From Candidatus Gastranaerophilales bacterium (GTDB taxonomy: Bacteria > Cyanobacteriota > Vampirovibrionia > Gastranaerophilales > Gastranaerophilaceae), in assembly GCA_944324915.1 (NCBI GenBank), contig CALUYD010000010.1, positions 1 to 64,000 on the forward strand: a stretch of DNA of 64,000 bases, given 5' to 3'. The notes beneath the pieces are model-generated. The model did not search any database. It was not told where the DNA came from and saw nothing but the letters and a program-made list of their open reading frames with translations. This document shows positions 1 to 8,230 of the stretch, piece after piece (the first letter of the stretch is position 1; every line of letters begins with the position of its first letter). A program made the position numbers and the translations under genes.

Positions 1-665
1 CAACAGGACAATGCAGTGCTTGTAATGATGGGTATGAATTGAAAAATGGAGTGTGTGAACAAGGAAGTAATGAATTACTGTTTACGTATACAGGAAGTTA
101 CTCTGAAATATACAATGCAGATGGCAAACAAAAGATATACTTAAAATCAGACGGAACTTTTACTGCGCTAAATACGCTAAAAGCTACATTATTTCTTGTT
201 GGTAGTGGAGGTAATGGTGGTAATGCAGCAAACAAACAAGGCTCTTGGGCTGCGGGTGGTGGCGGTGGCTATACAAATGAAACCCTATTTACATTTACAC
301 AAAATGCTCAATACGAAATAATAATAGGTAGTGGAGGTGGCAAAAAAACATCTTTTGCAAATATTACTGCCGATGGAGGTCAAAATGCTTCAGGCTCTAC
401 TCCAGGTAGCCCAAATGGTGGCAGGTCATGTGTCAAGGGAGGCGACGGAGTTCAATTTGATGGAGAATGGTATGCTGGTGGTGGAAGCGGAGGATGCGGC
501 GGTGGAGTTAGCGGATCACTTGGCGGCGGAGGAGCAGGTGCACCGGGTATACAAGATGGTAGAGCAGGAAAAGCTAATACCGGCGGTGGTGGTGGCGGCG
601 GCGGCGACTGGGGCGGACGAGGCGGTGCTGGCGGCTCAGGTATAATAATAATTCTTGCAAACTAA
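1..665 (+). CDS. Cys-rich / glycine-rich surface protein, 5' truncated
   Basis: The frame is open from the left edge of the window (first full codon at 3), so the gene starts upstream; the TTG at 39 is internal. The first visible residues, CSACNDGYELKNGVC, match the Cys-rich repeat style (CSACNSGYHISGGKC) of the prepilin-like protein at 34304. The remaining ~200 residues are a glycine-rich domain with long Gly runs and a hydrophobic GSGIIII end, as in glycine-rich domains of surface and tail-fibre-like proteins. I infer a secreted or surface-exposed protein, possibly also with an N-terminal prepilin signal, but that part is outside the window. A hairpin terminator follows. GC content rises in the Gly-rich part because of GGC/GGT codons. 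Confidence 0.75.
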   Translation, partial: TGQCSACNDGYELKNGVCEQGSNELLFTYTGSYSEIYNADGKQKIYLKSDGTFTALNTLKATLFLVGSGGNGGNAANKQGSWAAGGGGGYTNETLFTFTQNAQYEIIIGSGGGKKTSFANITADGGQNASGSTPGSPNGGRSCVKGGDGVQFDGEWYAGGGSGGCGGGVSGSLGGGGAGAPGIQDGRAGKANTGGGGGGGGDWGGRGGAGGSGIIIILAN

Positions 666-694
666 ATTTTTCATATTATTTTTTTAAACCATAC

Positions 695-719
695 AGGAGG
701 GATTTATCTCTCCTTTTTC
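695..719 (+). terminator. Rho-independent terminator after the Gly-rich protein gene
   Basis: AGGAGGGA and TCTCTCCT pair with one G-U wobble around a TTTA loop and are followed by TTTTTCTT. It lies 30 nt after the stop at 665 and abuts the convergent mnmA gene. Confidence 0.7.
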
Positions 720-1781
720 TTAATAAGAGCTTTTTATCGTACCACCGCCCAAAACAACATCTTCATCATACAAAACAACTGCTTGAGCTGGTGCAATAGA
801 TGAAATCTTATCTTTAAATTCTACTTTAATTTCACTATCTGATGGATAAACTACAACATCCACAGGATTTGATGCAGAGCGAATTTTGGCTTTCGCTTCA
901 AATGCTTCTTTTGGATTATCAAGAGCAACCCAATTAATATCTTTTGCAATTAGCCCCCTGCAATAAGTTTCATCTTTAACACCAACTATAACAGAATTTG
1001 TCGATGAATCTATTTCTAATACATACAATGGCTCACTATATGCTATTTTTAAACCTTTTCTTTGTCCTATTGTATAATTCCAAATGCCGTTATGATAGCC
1101 TAAAACATTGCCAAACCTATCTTTTAACTCTCCTATTTTAGGCTCAATATCAAATATTTCAGAATAATCGCCTTTATAAAAATCTTGGCTATCTTGTTTT
1201 TGTGCAACAGGGATTTTATTATCCAGTGCATATTTTCTAACATCCTCTTTGCGCATAGAGCCTAGCGGAAATAAAATATTTTTTAATTCATCTTGAGATA
1301 ACCTATATAAAAAATATGTTTGATCTTTTTTAGGGTTAATTCCTTTCTTTAGCTCCCAGCGACCACTTTTAGAATTATATTCATTTCTTGCATAATGACC
1401 TGTTGCAAATTTATCAAATTCAATTCCTAGTTTTTTAACAGCTTTTGGAAATGCGCCAAATTTAATCAATTTATTGCACATTACACAAGGATTAGGGGTT
1501 AATCCTGAAATATATTGATTTTTAAATTCGCTAAAAACAATATCATCAAAATCACGAGCTAAATCTACAACATAAAAATCACAACCAACATGATTGCAAT
1601 TTGCTCTAGCGTCTTTTTCTTCTTTAATTTTATCTGTTCCATAACAAGAATTTGCAATGGTTTTAATCTCACCATCATAAATTTTCATCATAGAGCCAAT
1701 AACATCATGACCTTGAGATTTTAATAAATGCAATGCAACAGCAGAATCAACTCCGCCTGATACTCCAACTAAAATTTTCAT
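720..1781 (-). CDS. mnmA: tRNA-specific 2-thiouridylase MnmA (variant cysteine set)
   Basis: Probable enzyme for 2-thiolation of the wobble uridine of Lys, Glu and Gln tRNAs in the cytoplasm. The PP-loop SGGVDS is at residues 8-13, followed by GHYAR near 129 and the conserved TIGQRKG segment; 353 residues is normal for the family. The cysteines are unusual: the first motif reads NPCVMCN (C99, C102) where E. coli has an Asp-x-x-Cys, and the second catalytic Cys region reads DSQDFYKGD, with Tyr202 where the Cys is expected. The gene faces the Gly-rich gene convergently. There is no Shine-Dalgarno; TATTAT ends 6 nt before the ATG with a possible TTGTAT -35, suggesting a leaderless mRNA. The assignment is firm at superfamily level; the exact substrate is less sure because of the motif change. 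Confidence 0.9.
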   Translation of the reverse strand: MKILVGVSGGVDSAVALHLLKSQGHDVIGSMMKIYDGEIKTIANSCYGTDKIKEEKDARANCNHVGCDFYVVDLARDFDDIVFSEFKNQYISGLTPNPCVMCNKLIKFGAFPKAVKKLGIEFDKFATGHYARNEYNSKSGRWELKKGINPKKDQTYFLYRLSQDELKNILFPLGSMRKEDVRKYALDNKIPVAQKQDSQDFYKGDYSEIFDIEPKIGELKDRFGNVLGYHNGIWNYTIGQRKGLKIAYSEPLYVLEIDSSTNSVIVGVKDETYCRGLIAKDINWVALDNPKEAFEAKAKIRSASNPVDVVVYPSDSEIKVEFKDKISSIAPAQAVVLYDEDVVLGGGTIKSSY

Positions 1782-1882
1782 AATAAAATAATATCATAAA
1801 TTAACAATTTAATACAAAAGCCTTGATTTTTTTTATTTACCAGCTATTATTAGAATAACAATACTTATGAAAGGATGTAGAA

Positions 1883-2074
1883 ATGTCAGTATATTGCGAA
1901 ATCTGTGGAAAAGGTTCACTAAAAGCAGCTAAGATTTCGTTCTCTCATAAACAAAATGTTCACAGACAATTACCTAATTTGCAATCAGTAAGAGTTAGAT
2001 TAGCAAATGGAACAGTTAAAAAAATGTCTGTTTGCACATCTTGTATCAGAGCAGGAAAATTCACTAAAGCTTAA
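1883..2074 (+). CDS. rpmB: 50S ribosomal protein L28
   Basis: A 63-residue basic protein with the bL28 pattern (CEICGKGS near the start, SHKQNVHRQ, and an ANGTVKKMSVCTSCIR block). CxxC pairs at both ends (C6/C9 and C51/C54) are those of the zinc-binding form of L28. It is a structural protein of the large ribosomal subunit. The start is supported by GAAAGGA upstream of the ATG. It is monocistronic, with a terminator directly downstream. Confidence 0.96.
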   Translation: MSVYCEICGKGSLKAAKISFSHKQNVHRQLPNLQSVRVRLANGTVKKMSVCTSCIRAGKFTKA

Positions 2075-2100
2075 GTGAAAATCTTAATAAACAAAAAATT

Positions 2101-2147
2101 AAAAGACGGTTGAGATTATTAATTAAATTTAATCATGCCGTCTTTTT
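2101..2147 (+). terminator. Rho-independent terminator of rpmB
   Basis: AAAAGACGG pairs with CCGTCTTTT across a loop that itself contains TTAA-rich complementary segments, and is followed by a T run. It ends about 20 nt before the next gene. Confidence 0.85.
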
Positions 2148-2168
2148 TAAATTAATGGGGAGAATTAA

Positions 2169-3353
2169 TTGAAAATAGGAATTTATTTAGGCGACATCAA
2201 AAAACCACAATCAGTAGGCGATTTGATTTTTGAATTATCATTTGTTGAAGAACTTTTAAAGCAAGATACAACTCATGAATTTGTGTTTTATTATTTTGGT
2301 GACAAATCATTATTTAAAAACCAAGAAAATGCTAAATTTGTAAATCTTAAATATTATAAAAAACCAAAAATCAGCATTAATCCGCCATCATTAAATTTCA
2401 TAAAAACACCGATTTACTCCCTAAATTACAGATTAAAAAAAGATAATATTAATGCAGTATTTTTCTTAGCACCATATTTACATGAGCATATAGAAATACC
2501 ATATTTTGCAGCCATTAGAGATGTTGCGCACAGAATTTTACCACATTTTCCGGAATATAGCGCAAACAGTATATTTGAAAAAATGGATAAAAAATTAAGC
2601 TCGTTTTTAAAAGGAGCAACAAGAGTTTTAACCTGTAATCAAGTTGCAAAAAATGACATCATAACCCTTTATAATATAATTGATGAAAATATCGAAGTAA
2701 TAAACTTGCCTTATCCTAATTGGATTGAAAAAACGTCCAAAGACGATAACATTTTAAAATGGAACAATCTAACTAAAAATAATTACATATTTTATCCTGC
2801 GCAATTTTGGACACATAAAAATCACATAAGATTAATTTTAGCAGCGCAAATCCTAAAAGAACAAAATATGAATTTAAAAGTCGTCTTTAGCGGTATGGAT
2901 AGGGGTAATAAATCTTATCTTTTAAAACAAGTTAAAAATTTAGACTTAGAAAATGAAGTTGTATTCTTGGACTACGTTAATCAAAAACAATTAGCTTCAC
3001 TATATAAAAACGCTTATGCTCTTGTTTATCCTTGTTTAGCGGGTCCTGATAGTATAGCAGCGCTTGAAGCATTGTATTTTAATTGTCCTGTATTAATTTC
3101 AGATCACATTGGCTACAATCAGCAACTTAAAAAAGCTGCTTTATATTTTAATCCATTGGATGAATCAGATATAGTATCAAAAATCGAAGAATTAAACGAC
3201 TTAGCAACAAAAGATGACTTAATTAATAAAGGACATGCAATAATAAAAGAAAATACAACACAAAAATACATAGATAAATTTTTAAATATAATGGATAGTT
3301 TTTATTTAACAAGACAATGCTGGTCATTGGAAGAAAGTTACAAAGGTAAATGA
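2169..3353 (+). CDS. Glycosyltransferase, GT4 family (GT-B fold)
   Basis: A 394-residue GT-B type glycosyltransferase. The C-terminal half has the retaining GT4 pattern: a strand then FWTHKNH (around residue 217), VVFSG, DYVNQKQLASLYKNA, then the donor-binding segment with P-x-SIAALEA and FNCPVLISD. It probably transfers a sugar from a nucleotide donor in envelope polysaccharide or glycolipid synthesis; acceptor and sugar cannot be told. The start is TTG, chosen because GGGGAG lies just upstream. It overlaps the next gene by 4 nt (ATGA), so the two are probably translationally coupled. Confidence 0.85.
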   Translation: MKIGIYLGDIKKPQSVGDLIFELSFVEELLKQDTTHEFVFYYFGDKSLFKNQENAKFVNLKYYKKPKISINPPSLNFIKTPIYSLNYRLKKDNINAVFFLAPYLHEHIEIPYFAAIRDVAHRILPHFPEYSANSIFEKMDKKLSSFLKGATRVLTCNQVAKNDIITLYNIIDENIEVINLPYPNWIEKTSKDDNILKWNNLTKNNYIFYPAQFWTHKNHIRLILAAQILKEQNMNLKVVFSGMDRGNKSYLLKQVKNLDLENEVVFLDYVNQKQLASLYKNAYALVYPCLAGPDSIAALEALYFNCPVLISDHIGYNQQLKKAALYFNPLDESDIVSKIEELNDLATKDDLINKGHAIIKENTTQKYIDKFLNIMDSFYLTRQCWSLEESYKGK

Positions 3354-4597
3354 ATATAATTTTTATAATTTTATTTATGAGCTTAATTATTGCAATAGCA
3401 ATAACATTATGGCTATTAAAAATTAATATTGAAAAAAGTGACAAATTTAAAACAATTCAAATTCTTAATGAAATGCTCGATAAAATGGGTTTTAATCCAA
3501 TCGAGATTATATATTGCAATAAACATCTTTCGCTTGCACTAAATAATAAAGAAACAAAACTTGCAATAATTGAAGATTTCAACCCAAACAACAGAAGCTA
3601 TTTTAAATATAAGGAAGTAGCGCTATCTTTCATAGAAAAAATAGAAAAATCAACATGTACAAAAATTCACTATCTTAAAAAGGGCGAAAAAAAAGTTTTA
3701 AATATTTATCCTATAAATAATGAAATTAATAATTTTATTCATAAAATTTACAGTTTGTCACTAATTAAAAAAATACAAACAAAATTTCCGCAACAAAAAT
3801 TTACTCTATTTGATTCAAGCGATTGGGAATGCAGTTATTTTTGGGCATATAGCGAGAAAGACAATAATTTTGCATATTTAAAAACAGGCTCAAATTTTCA
3901 ATTTGGAAAGATAAATTTAAGAAGAGAACACTTCACAATAGATACAAAATACAAATACTTTGAAGCTCCGATTTTTGGCATAAATCAACAATTATTTAAT
4001 TATAATAACGATTTTTTATTTGAATTATTTAATTCAATGCTTAGTTCAATAAAAGAAAAATATGGCGAAATTAAAGCAAACTCAATATATTATGATAATT
4101 ATAACAACATAATTTACCTTACAAACGCAATAAATTCAATGCAATCGGTAAATCTTGAAAAAGTATATGAAATAAATTACAAAGATAATAGAATTTCTTT
4201 TGAGCTTGAAGATAAAAGCACAACAATAAACTACATTGCAAAAAACCAACAGATTTTAGATTTTGAAGATTTTATAATTGATTACAACTTAAAAAAAATC
4301 GCAAATAGTTTCTGCTATAACATTGATAAACTTATTAATACAACAACTCATACAAAATTTATTATAGATTTTACAAGAGAAAGAATTATTTATTGTGCGA
4401 ATTTAAATAAAATCAATAGTTTTAATTATATGGTTATATCTTTCAATAATTTAAAAGATATTTGCATTAAAAAATCAAGCACAAAATATTTTGCAAGAAT
4501 AACTACAAAAGATAAAGAAACAATAGATATAACCTGCGACAAAAAAGAGATAGCTCAATATATAGAAGCGCAAATTTCAAAACATGTATTGAGATAG
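3350..4597 (+). CDS. Hypothetical membrane-anchored protein coupled to glycosyltransferase
   Basis: A 415-residue protein of unrecognised family. Residues 2-23 form one strongly hydrophobic helix (FIILFMSLIIAIAITLWLL) and the rest is soluble, rich in Asn, Lys, Ile and aromatic residues, with no motif I recognise. The arrangement suggests a single-pass protein with a large soluble domain. The start ATG overlaps the stop of the glycosyltransferase gene (ATGA), so a joint role in envelope glycan assembly is plausible but only inferred. The gene ends just before a bidirectional terminator. Confidence 0.75.
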   Translation: MNIIFIILFMSLIIAIAITLWLLKINIEKSDKFKTIQILNEMLDKMGFNPIEIIYCNKHLSLALNNKETKLAIIEDFNPNNRSYFKYKEVALSFIEKIEKSTCTKIHYLKKGEKKVLNIYPINNEINNFIHKIYSLSLIKKIQTKFPQQKFTLFDSSDWECSYFWAYSEKDNNFAYLKTGSNFQFGKINLRREHFTIDTKYKYFEAPIFGINQQLFNYNNDFLFELFNSMLSSIKEKYGEIKANSIYYDNYNNIIYLTNAINSMQSVNLEKVYEINYKDNRISFELEDKSTTINYIAKNQQILDFEDFIIDYNLKKIANSFCYNIDKLINTTTHTKFIIDFTRERIIYCANLNKINSFNYMVISFNNLKDICIKKSSTKYFARITTKDKETIDITCDKKEIAQYIEAQISKHVLR

Positions 4598-4603
4598 ACA
4601 CTA

Positions 4604-4629
4604 AAAAAAGAGCCATTAGGCTCTTTTTA
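4604..4629. terminator. Bidirectional terminator between the GT operon and tRNA-Pro
   Basis: AAAAAGAGCC-ATTA-GGCTCTTTTT is a near-perfect hairpin with an A run on the left and a T run on the right. It can end the + strand operon (stop at 4597) and the - strand tRNA transcript, whose 3' end is at 4632. Confidence 0.85.
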
Positions 4630-4631
4630 AA

Positions 4632-4708
4632 TGGTCGGGATGACAGGATTCGAACCTGCGACCCCCTCGTCCCAAGCGAGGTGCGCTACCAAGCTGCGCT
4701 ACATCCCG
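4632..4708 (-). tRNA. tRNA-Pro (UGG anticodon)
   Basis: On the - strand a 77-nt cloverleaf is readable: acceptor stem CGGGATG/CATCCCG, D arm with AGCTTGGTAGCGC, anticodon stem CCTCG/CGAGG around loop CTTGGGA (anticodon TGG), T arm with GGTTCGAATCC, discriminator A and encoded CCA. It decodes proline codons. A TATAAT sequence lies about 11 nt upstream of the 5' end on the - strand. Confidence 0.97.
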
Positions 4709-4852
4709 AAAATTTATTCAATTATATTTTATACCCTTAACTTGCTCGCTAAGCTATCGCTAAGCTCGCTTTACTCGCGTTCCGAAAATTTATTCAATTA
4801 TATTTATACCCTTAACTTGCTCGCTAAGCTATCGCTAAGCTCGCTTTACTCG
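4706..4852. repeat. Tandem duplication of the region upstream of tRNA-Pro
   Basis: Two adjacent copies, 4706-4777 (72 nt) and 4782-4852 (71 nt), 76 nt apart, are identical except for one missing T in the second. Each begins with the last bases of the tRNA 5' end (CCGA on the + strand), contains the tRNA -10 element (TATAAT on the - strand) and a GC-richer block with CGCTAAGCT twice. The duplication therefore copied the tRNA promoter. No protein-coding capacity is apparent. Confidence 0.9.
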
Positions 4853-4897
4853 GGTGCAAAATCTAATTTACCAACAACAAAACACAAAGTCAATAGA

Positions 4898-4931
4898 TTG
4901 ACTTAAAAAAATTAAAACAGATAATAAAAAT
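4898..4931 (+). promoter_or_regulatory. Promoter of the GT9 gene, probably giving a leaderless mRNA
   Basis: TTGACT at 4898-4903, a 16-nt spacer, then GATAAT at 4920-4925, 6 nt before the ATG at 4932. No Shine-Dalgarno is present, so transcription probably starts at or next to the start codon. Confidence 0.55.
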
Positions 4932-5942
4932 ATGAAAGAATACAAAAATATTTTATTTATAAATTACGGTGGAATTGGCGATGAGATATTATTCTTGCCC
5001 ACCATTGATACAATAAAAAAAGATTATCCTAGCGCAAAAATCACACTTGCACTTGAACCACGCTCTAAAAGTATTAAAAATTTAACAGATAAAATTAACG
5101 ATGTGATTTGCGTTGATATAAAAGCAAAAGGACTTAAAAAATATTTTAACGTTTTAAATTTTATTATCAATACATGGACTAAAAAATTCGATTGTGTAAT
5201 TTCAAGCGGAAAAAGTCCTCTTGTTGCAATAATTTTATTCTTAACAGGAATAAAAGAAAGAATCGGATATAATTCTAAGACAGATTTTTTATTAACAAAG
5301 AAAGTCGAATTAAATGAAAATCAATACGCAGCAAAAATGTATCATGATTTAGTTAAACCAATAACAAAATCAAACTATCAAAATCCAAATATAGAAATCA
5401 TTGGCGATTTTACCCTTGATGAAAAATTAATTAAAAATCAATATATCTGTATTCATCCCGGGGTATCAAAAATGTCTGTTTCAAAAAACATATTAAAATG
5501 CCCTAATTTAAATTTTTGGAAAAATCTGATACTAGGTTTACTGAGCAAGAACAAACAAATTGTGCTTTTAGGAACTAAAGACGATAAGGATTTAATTGAA
5601 GAAATATTAAAAATAAAAGAAATAAGCGAAAATGAAAATTTCATAAATTATTACAATAAAACAAAAAATATTATGGAAATGGCATTTTTAATGAAAAATT
5701 CCGGCTATACAATTTGTGTAGATAGCGCTCCAATGCATGTTGCAGTATGTGTCAAAACCAATCTTTTTGCCATATTTGGACCAACAAACGAACTAAAATT
5801 AGTACCAAATGAAGAAAATATCCACATTATAAAAAATGAAATTAATTGCAGACCATGCTTATGGCATAAGAGATTGTGCAACTGTCATACTTCAGAATGT
5901 TTAAATATTGATTATAATTTAATTTTAAATAAAATTAATTGA
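4932..5942 (+). CDS. Glycosyltransferase family 9 (heptosyltransferase-like)
   Basis: A 336-residue GT-B enzyme like ADP-heptose:LPS heptosyltransferases. It opens with NYGGIGDEILFLPTID, has IHPG at about residue 174, GTKDDKDL after a strand, and the nucleotide-sugar segment CVDSAPMHVA...FAIFGPTNE. The C-terminus has an extra Cys cluster (CRPC, LCNCH, EC) of unknown role. It probably adds a sugar to the lipopolysaccharide core or a similar glycolipid at the cytoplasmic face of the inner membrane, supporting a diderm envelope. The donor sugar is not certain. It may act with the glycosyltransferase at 2169. Confidence 0.88.
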   Translation: MKEYKNILFINYGGIGDEILFLPTIDTIKKDYPSAKITLALEPRSKSIKNLTDKINDVICVDIKAKGLKKYFNVLNFIINTWTKKFDCVISSGKSPLVAIILFLTGIKERIGYNSKTDFLLTKKVELNENQYAAKMYHDLVKPITKSNYQNPNIEIIGDFTLDEKLIKNQYICIHPGVSKMSVSKNILKCPNLNFWKNLILGLLSKNKQIVLLGTKDDKDLIEEILKIKEISENENFINYYNKTKNIMEMAFLMKNSGYTICVDSAPMHVAVCVKTNLFAIFGPTNELKLVPNEENIHIIKNEINCRPCLWHKRLCNCHTSECLNIDYNLILNKIN

Positions 5943-5958
5943 TTTTAATAGCTAATTA

Positions 5959-5983
5959 TTGTAATATTATCTTGTAATATTAT
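5959..5983. repeat. 12-bp direct repeat upstream of the SLH gene
   Basis: TTGTAATATTAT occurs at 5959-5970 and again at 5972-5983, a period of 13. It contains -10-like sequence and sits 29 nt before the SLH start codon, so it could be a regulator site or simply AT-rich promoter DNA. Confidence 0.6.
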
Positions 5984-6011
5984 TGTCAAAAGACCATTTA
6001 TGAGGTATTAA

Positions 6012-7316
6012 ATGAAAAAATTTCAAAAGCTGCTGGTTGCTATTTTAGCAATGTTATTAGTAAATATTGCTAATGCACTTGAAATAGTGGACGTTAGAAG
6101 TGATTATTGGGCTGGTCAAGAAATCGTAAGAGCAATCCAAAACGGATATATCTATGTAATTGACGGCAACAAATTTAAGCCCGAAGAAACAATGACAAGA
6201 AGTGATTTTGTTACTGCTTTATTAAAAGTCATACAAAGACAAAATGAAGAAGTTACACAAAATACAACCTTTAAAGATGTTGACAATCTAACACCAAACA
6301 AAAAAAGCATAGTTCTATCAGAACAAATCAGAATGGCTTTTGGCTATCCGGATAAAACATTTAAACCAAATCTTGCAATTAATCACAATGAAACAATGAG
6401 CTTTATTGCAAACATAACAAAAGATGATTATGTAGCTGGAGATATTACAGGCTTTAAAGACTATAAAGAAATTCCGCTATGGGCAAAAAGAGCTTGGATT
6501 AAAAACGTTGCAAACGGATTATATGTTAATCACCCTGATGTTTTAAGTTTTACACCAAACAAAGACTTAACAAGAGCAGAAGCTGCAGTTTTATTTGATA
6601 GAGTAGCAAATAATTTAGATAAATTTAAAGATATATATAGAGATTTATATAATTCTGCAATGAATGATGAAGGCGAAGATGATGGTTTTAGCTTTGATAA
6701 ATCAACATTTATAGCAGAAAATACTTTAGGACTTGTACCTTTTGCAACAAATAATAAAGTACAAATTTATGACAATAAAAAAGTAATTGAAACAGGTAAT
6801 ATATTAATAGGAACAGCCCTTAATGTTGTAGAAACAAGAAAAGATTTAGTTGGACATGAATATGTTTTCACTGCTCCAAATGATGTTTATACAAACGAAG
6901 GCACATTCTTATATCCAAAAGGAACAGAATTCTATGCAAGAGTTGATAAAATCGGATATAGTGCTTGGAGATCAAAAGCTGAACGCTCATCAATAGTATT
7001 CCATAAATATTCATTGCCATCAGGCGAAACTTATGATATGGCAGCTGTTCCATTCACTAAGGATGAAAAAATTGTTTACGTAAACGATGTTAAAAATCCT
7101 AAAAAAGTAAAAGCCCTAACAGCATCCAAAAAATCACAAAAAGAATATTTAATTGCTTGTGCTCATCAAATGATGCCTTTAACTGAATTCAATATTAAAA
7201 ATGGAAAAACTATATATATACTTTTAACAAGCGATATGGTTCTTCCGCAAAACGATTCATATCTTCAATTAAGAACAAGAAAAAGTCTTTTAGAAGAAAA
7301 AGACAACGATATGTAA
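6012..7316 (+). CDS. S-layer homology (SLH) domain protein, exported
   Basis: A 434-residue protein with an N-terminal signal peptide (KK, hydrophobic core LLVAILAMLLVNIANA, likely cleavage after residue 22). Three SLH-type repeats follow: about 28-75 (GNKFKPEETMTRSDF), 88-135 (GYPDKTFKPN) and 145-200 (NKDLTRAEAAVLFDR). The C-terminal ~200 residues are a beta-rich region I do not recognise (KGTEFYARVDKIGYSAWRS). SLH repeats bind cell-wall polymers, so it probably tethers the outer layer to peptidoglycan, as in cyanobacteria-related diderms. GAGGT precedes the ATG. It is monocistronic with a strong terminator. Confidence 0.9.
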   Translation: MKKFQKLLVAILAMLLVNIANALEIVDVRSDYWAGQEIVRAIQNGYIYVIDGNKFKPEETMTRSDFVTALLKVIQRQNEEVTQNTTFKDVDNLTPNKKSIVLSEQIRMAFGYPDKTFKPNLAINHNETMSFIANITKDDYVAGDITGFKDYKEIPLWAKRAWIKNVANGLYVNHPDVLSFTPNKDLTRAEAAVLFDRVANNLDKFKDIYRDLYNSAMNDEGEDDGFSFDKSTFIAENTLGLVPFATNNKVQIYDNKKVIETGNILIGTALNVVETRKDLVGHEYVFTAPNDVYTNEGTFLYPKGTEFYARVDKIGYSAWRSKAERSSIVFHKYSLPSGETYDMAAVPFTKDEKIVYVNDVKNPKKVKALTASKKSQKEYLIACAHQMMPLTEFNIKNGKTIYILLTSDMVLPQNDSYLQLRTRKSLLEEKDNDM

Positions 7317-7334
7317 AAACAAAATTTCAAACTA

Positions 7335-7363
7335 AAAACCCTTCTTCAAAAGAAGGGTTTTTA
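7335..7363 (+). terminator. Terminator of the SLH gene
   Basis: AAAACCCTTCTT and AAGAAGGGTTTT form a 12-bp stem with a short A-rich loop, followed by TTATT; the A run on the left may let it act on the - strand too. Confidence 0.88.
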
Positions 7364-7390
7364 TTGTGTTAGTTTATTTATTTTAGCTAT

Positions 7391-8122
7391 CTAATCAACA
7401 ATACCGGATGTCTTAGTTAATGCAACCGCTTCTGTTGCGGCAGCACTAGCTCCTATTGCAGTAGTTGCCAATTTAGCTCCGGTGGTTAAAGTTGTTGCAC
7501 CATCTGCAGCATTTTTTACTAAACCTAATTTTGATAATAATGTAGCACCTGCGCCTGTCACCTTAGCAGCACCACCTAAAATCCAACCGCCAAGACCCCA
7601 GAAAGCCAATGTACCAACTGCCATGCCTGCAAGCTCTAGCGCTCTATCTTTAAATGATACTTCATCACCTGCAACTTTTGCTAATGCTTCAGCTTCTGAT
7701 ACATCATTACAGAATAAGCCAAAGATTGGTATAGATTGTTTTAAACCTGTTAAGAATGAACCACAAGTATTTTTCTCAATAGAATCAACAATAGTAGAAC
7801 CTGTAATATTTTGATATGATGTATTCAAGATAGATTCAATTTCAGAATCAGTTAAAGAATAACGATAATTTCCTGTTGTTGTTTTAATATCATCAAACAA
7901 GCTTTCATATTTTTCAATCGCTTTATCGGTTTTTCCTTCTTCAAAATATTTTTGAATAATCTCCATATCTGCGGAATAACCAGAAGCAATGTTGTTTGAC
8001 ATTGTTCTAAAGTTAACTGAAGATGTTGCCCTTGTGTAACCTGTTGATGATGTACCTGTCACATTTGAACCATAAGTTCCATCACCGTAATAAGTCCCTG
8101 TACCAATGTTTAATAAACTCAT
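7391..8122 (-). CDS. Hypothetical protein with Gly/Ala-rich hydrophobic C-terminal half
   Basis: Family not recognised. I place the start at the ATG at 8122 (MSLLNIGTGTYYGDG), because GGGG lies 7-10 nt upstream; the in-frame GTG at 8134 is itself part of that site. The first ~110 residues are Ser/Thr/Tyr-rich then helical, with a segment (YFEEGKTDKAIEKYESLFDD) that resembles a single TPR-like helix pair. The last ~90 residues contain two or three hydrophobic Gly/Ala stretches (LAGMAVGTLAFWGLGGWILGG and following), suggesting membrane association. No classical signal peptide is present. Confidence 0.7.
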   Translation of the reverse strand: MSLLNIGTGTYYGDGTYGSNVTGTSSTGYTRATSSVNFRTMSNNIASGYSADMEIIQKYFEEGKTDKAIEKYESLFDDIKTTTGNYRYSLTDSEIESILNTSYQNITGSTIVDSIEKNTCGSFLTGLKQSIPIFGLFCNDVSEAEALAKVAGDEVSFKDRALELAGMAVGTLAFWGLGGWILGGAAKVTGAGATLLSKLGLVKNAADGATTLTTGAKLATTAIGASAAATEAVALTKTSGIVD

Positions 8123-8230
8123 AACTAACCCCACTAATTTAAATAAACTAACCTACATTTAAATAAAGTATTTTTAGCTCAATTAATTGCCAAGGTTATG
8201 TTATTTTGTTAACATTTCTTAATATTTATT

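Noticed and set aside
331-645. Open frame in another phase inside the Gly-rich gene
   Set aside because: It is a shadow of the GGN-rich coding sequence, without ribosome site or recognisable content.
4631-4906. Open frame starting MVGMTGFEPATPSSQA over the tRNA-Pro gene
   Set aside because: It is the complement of a tRNA plus its duplicated upstream region; this reading is a known spurious protein produced by tRNA genes.
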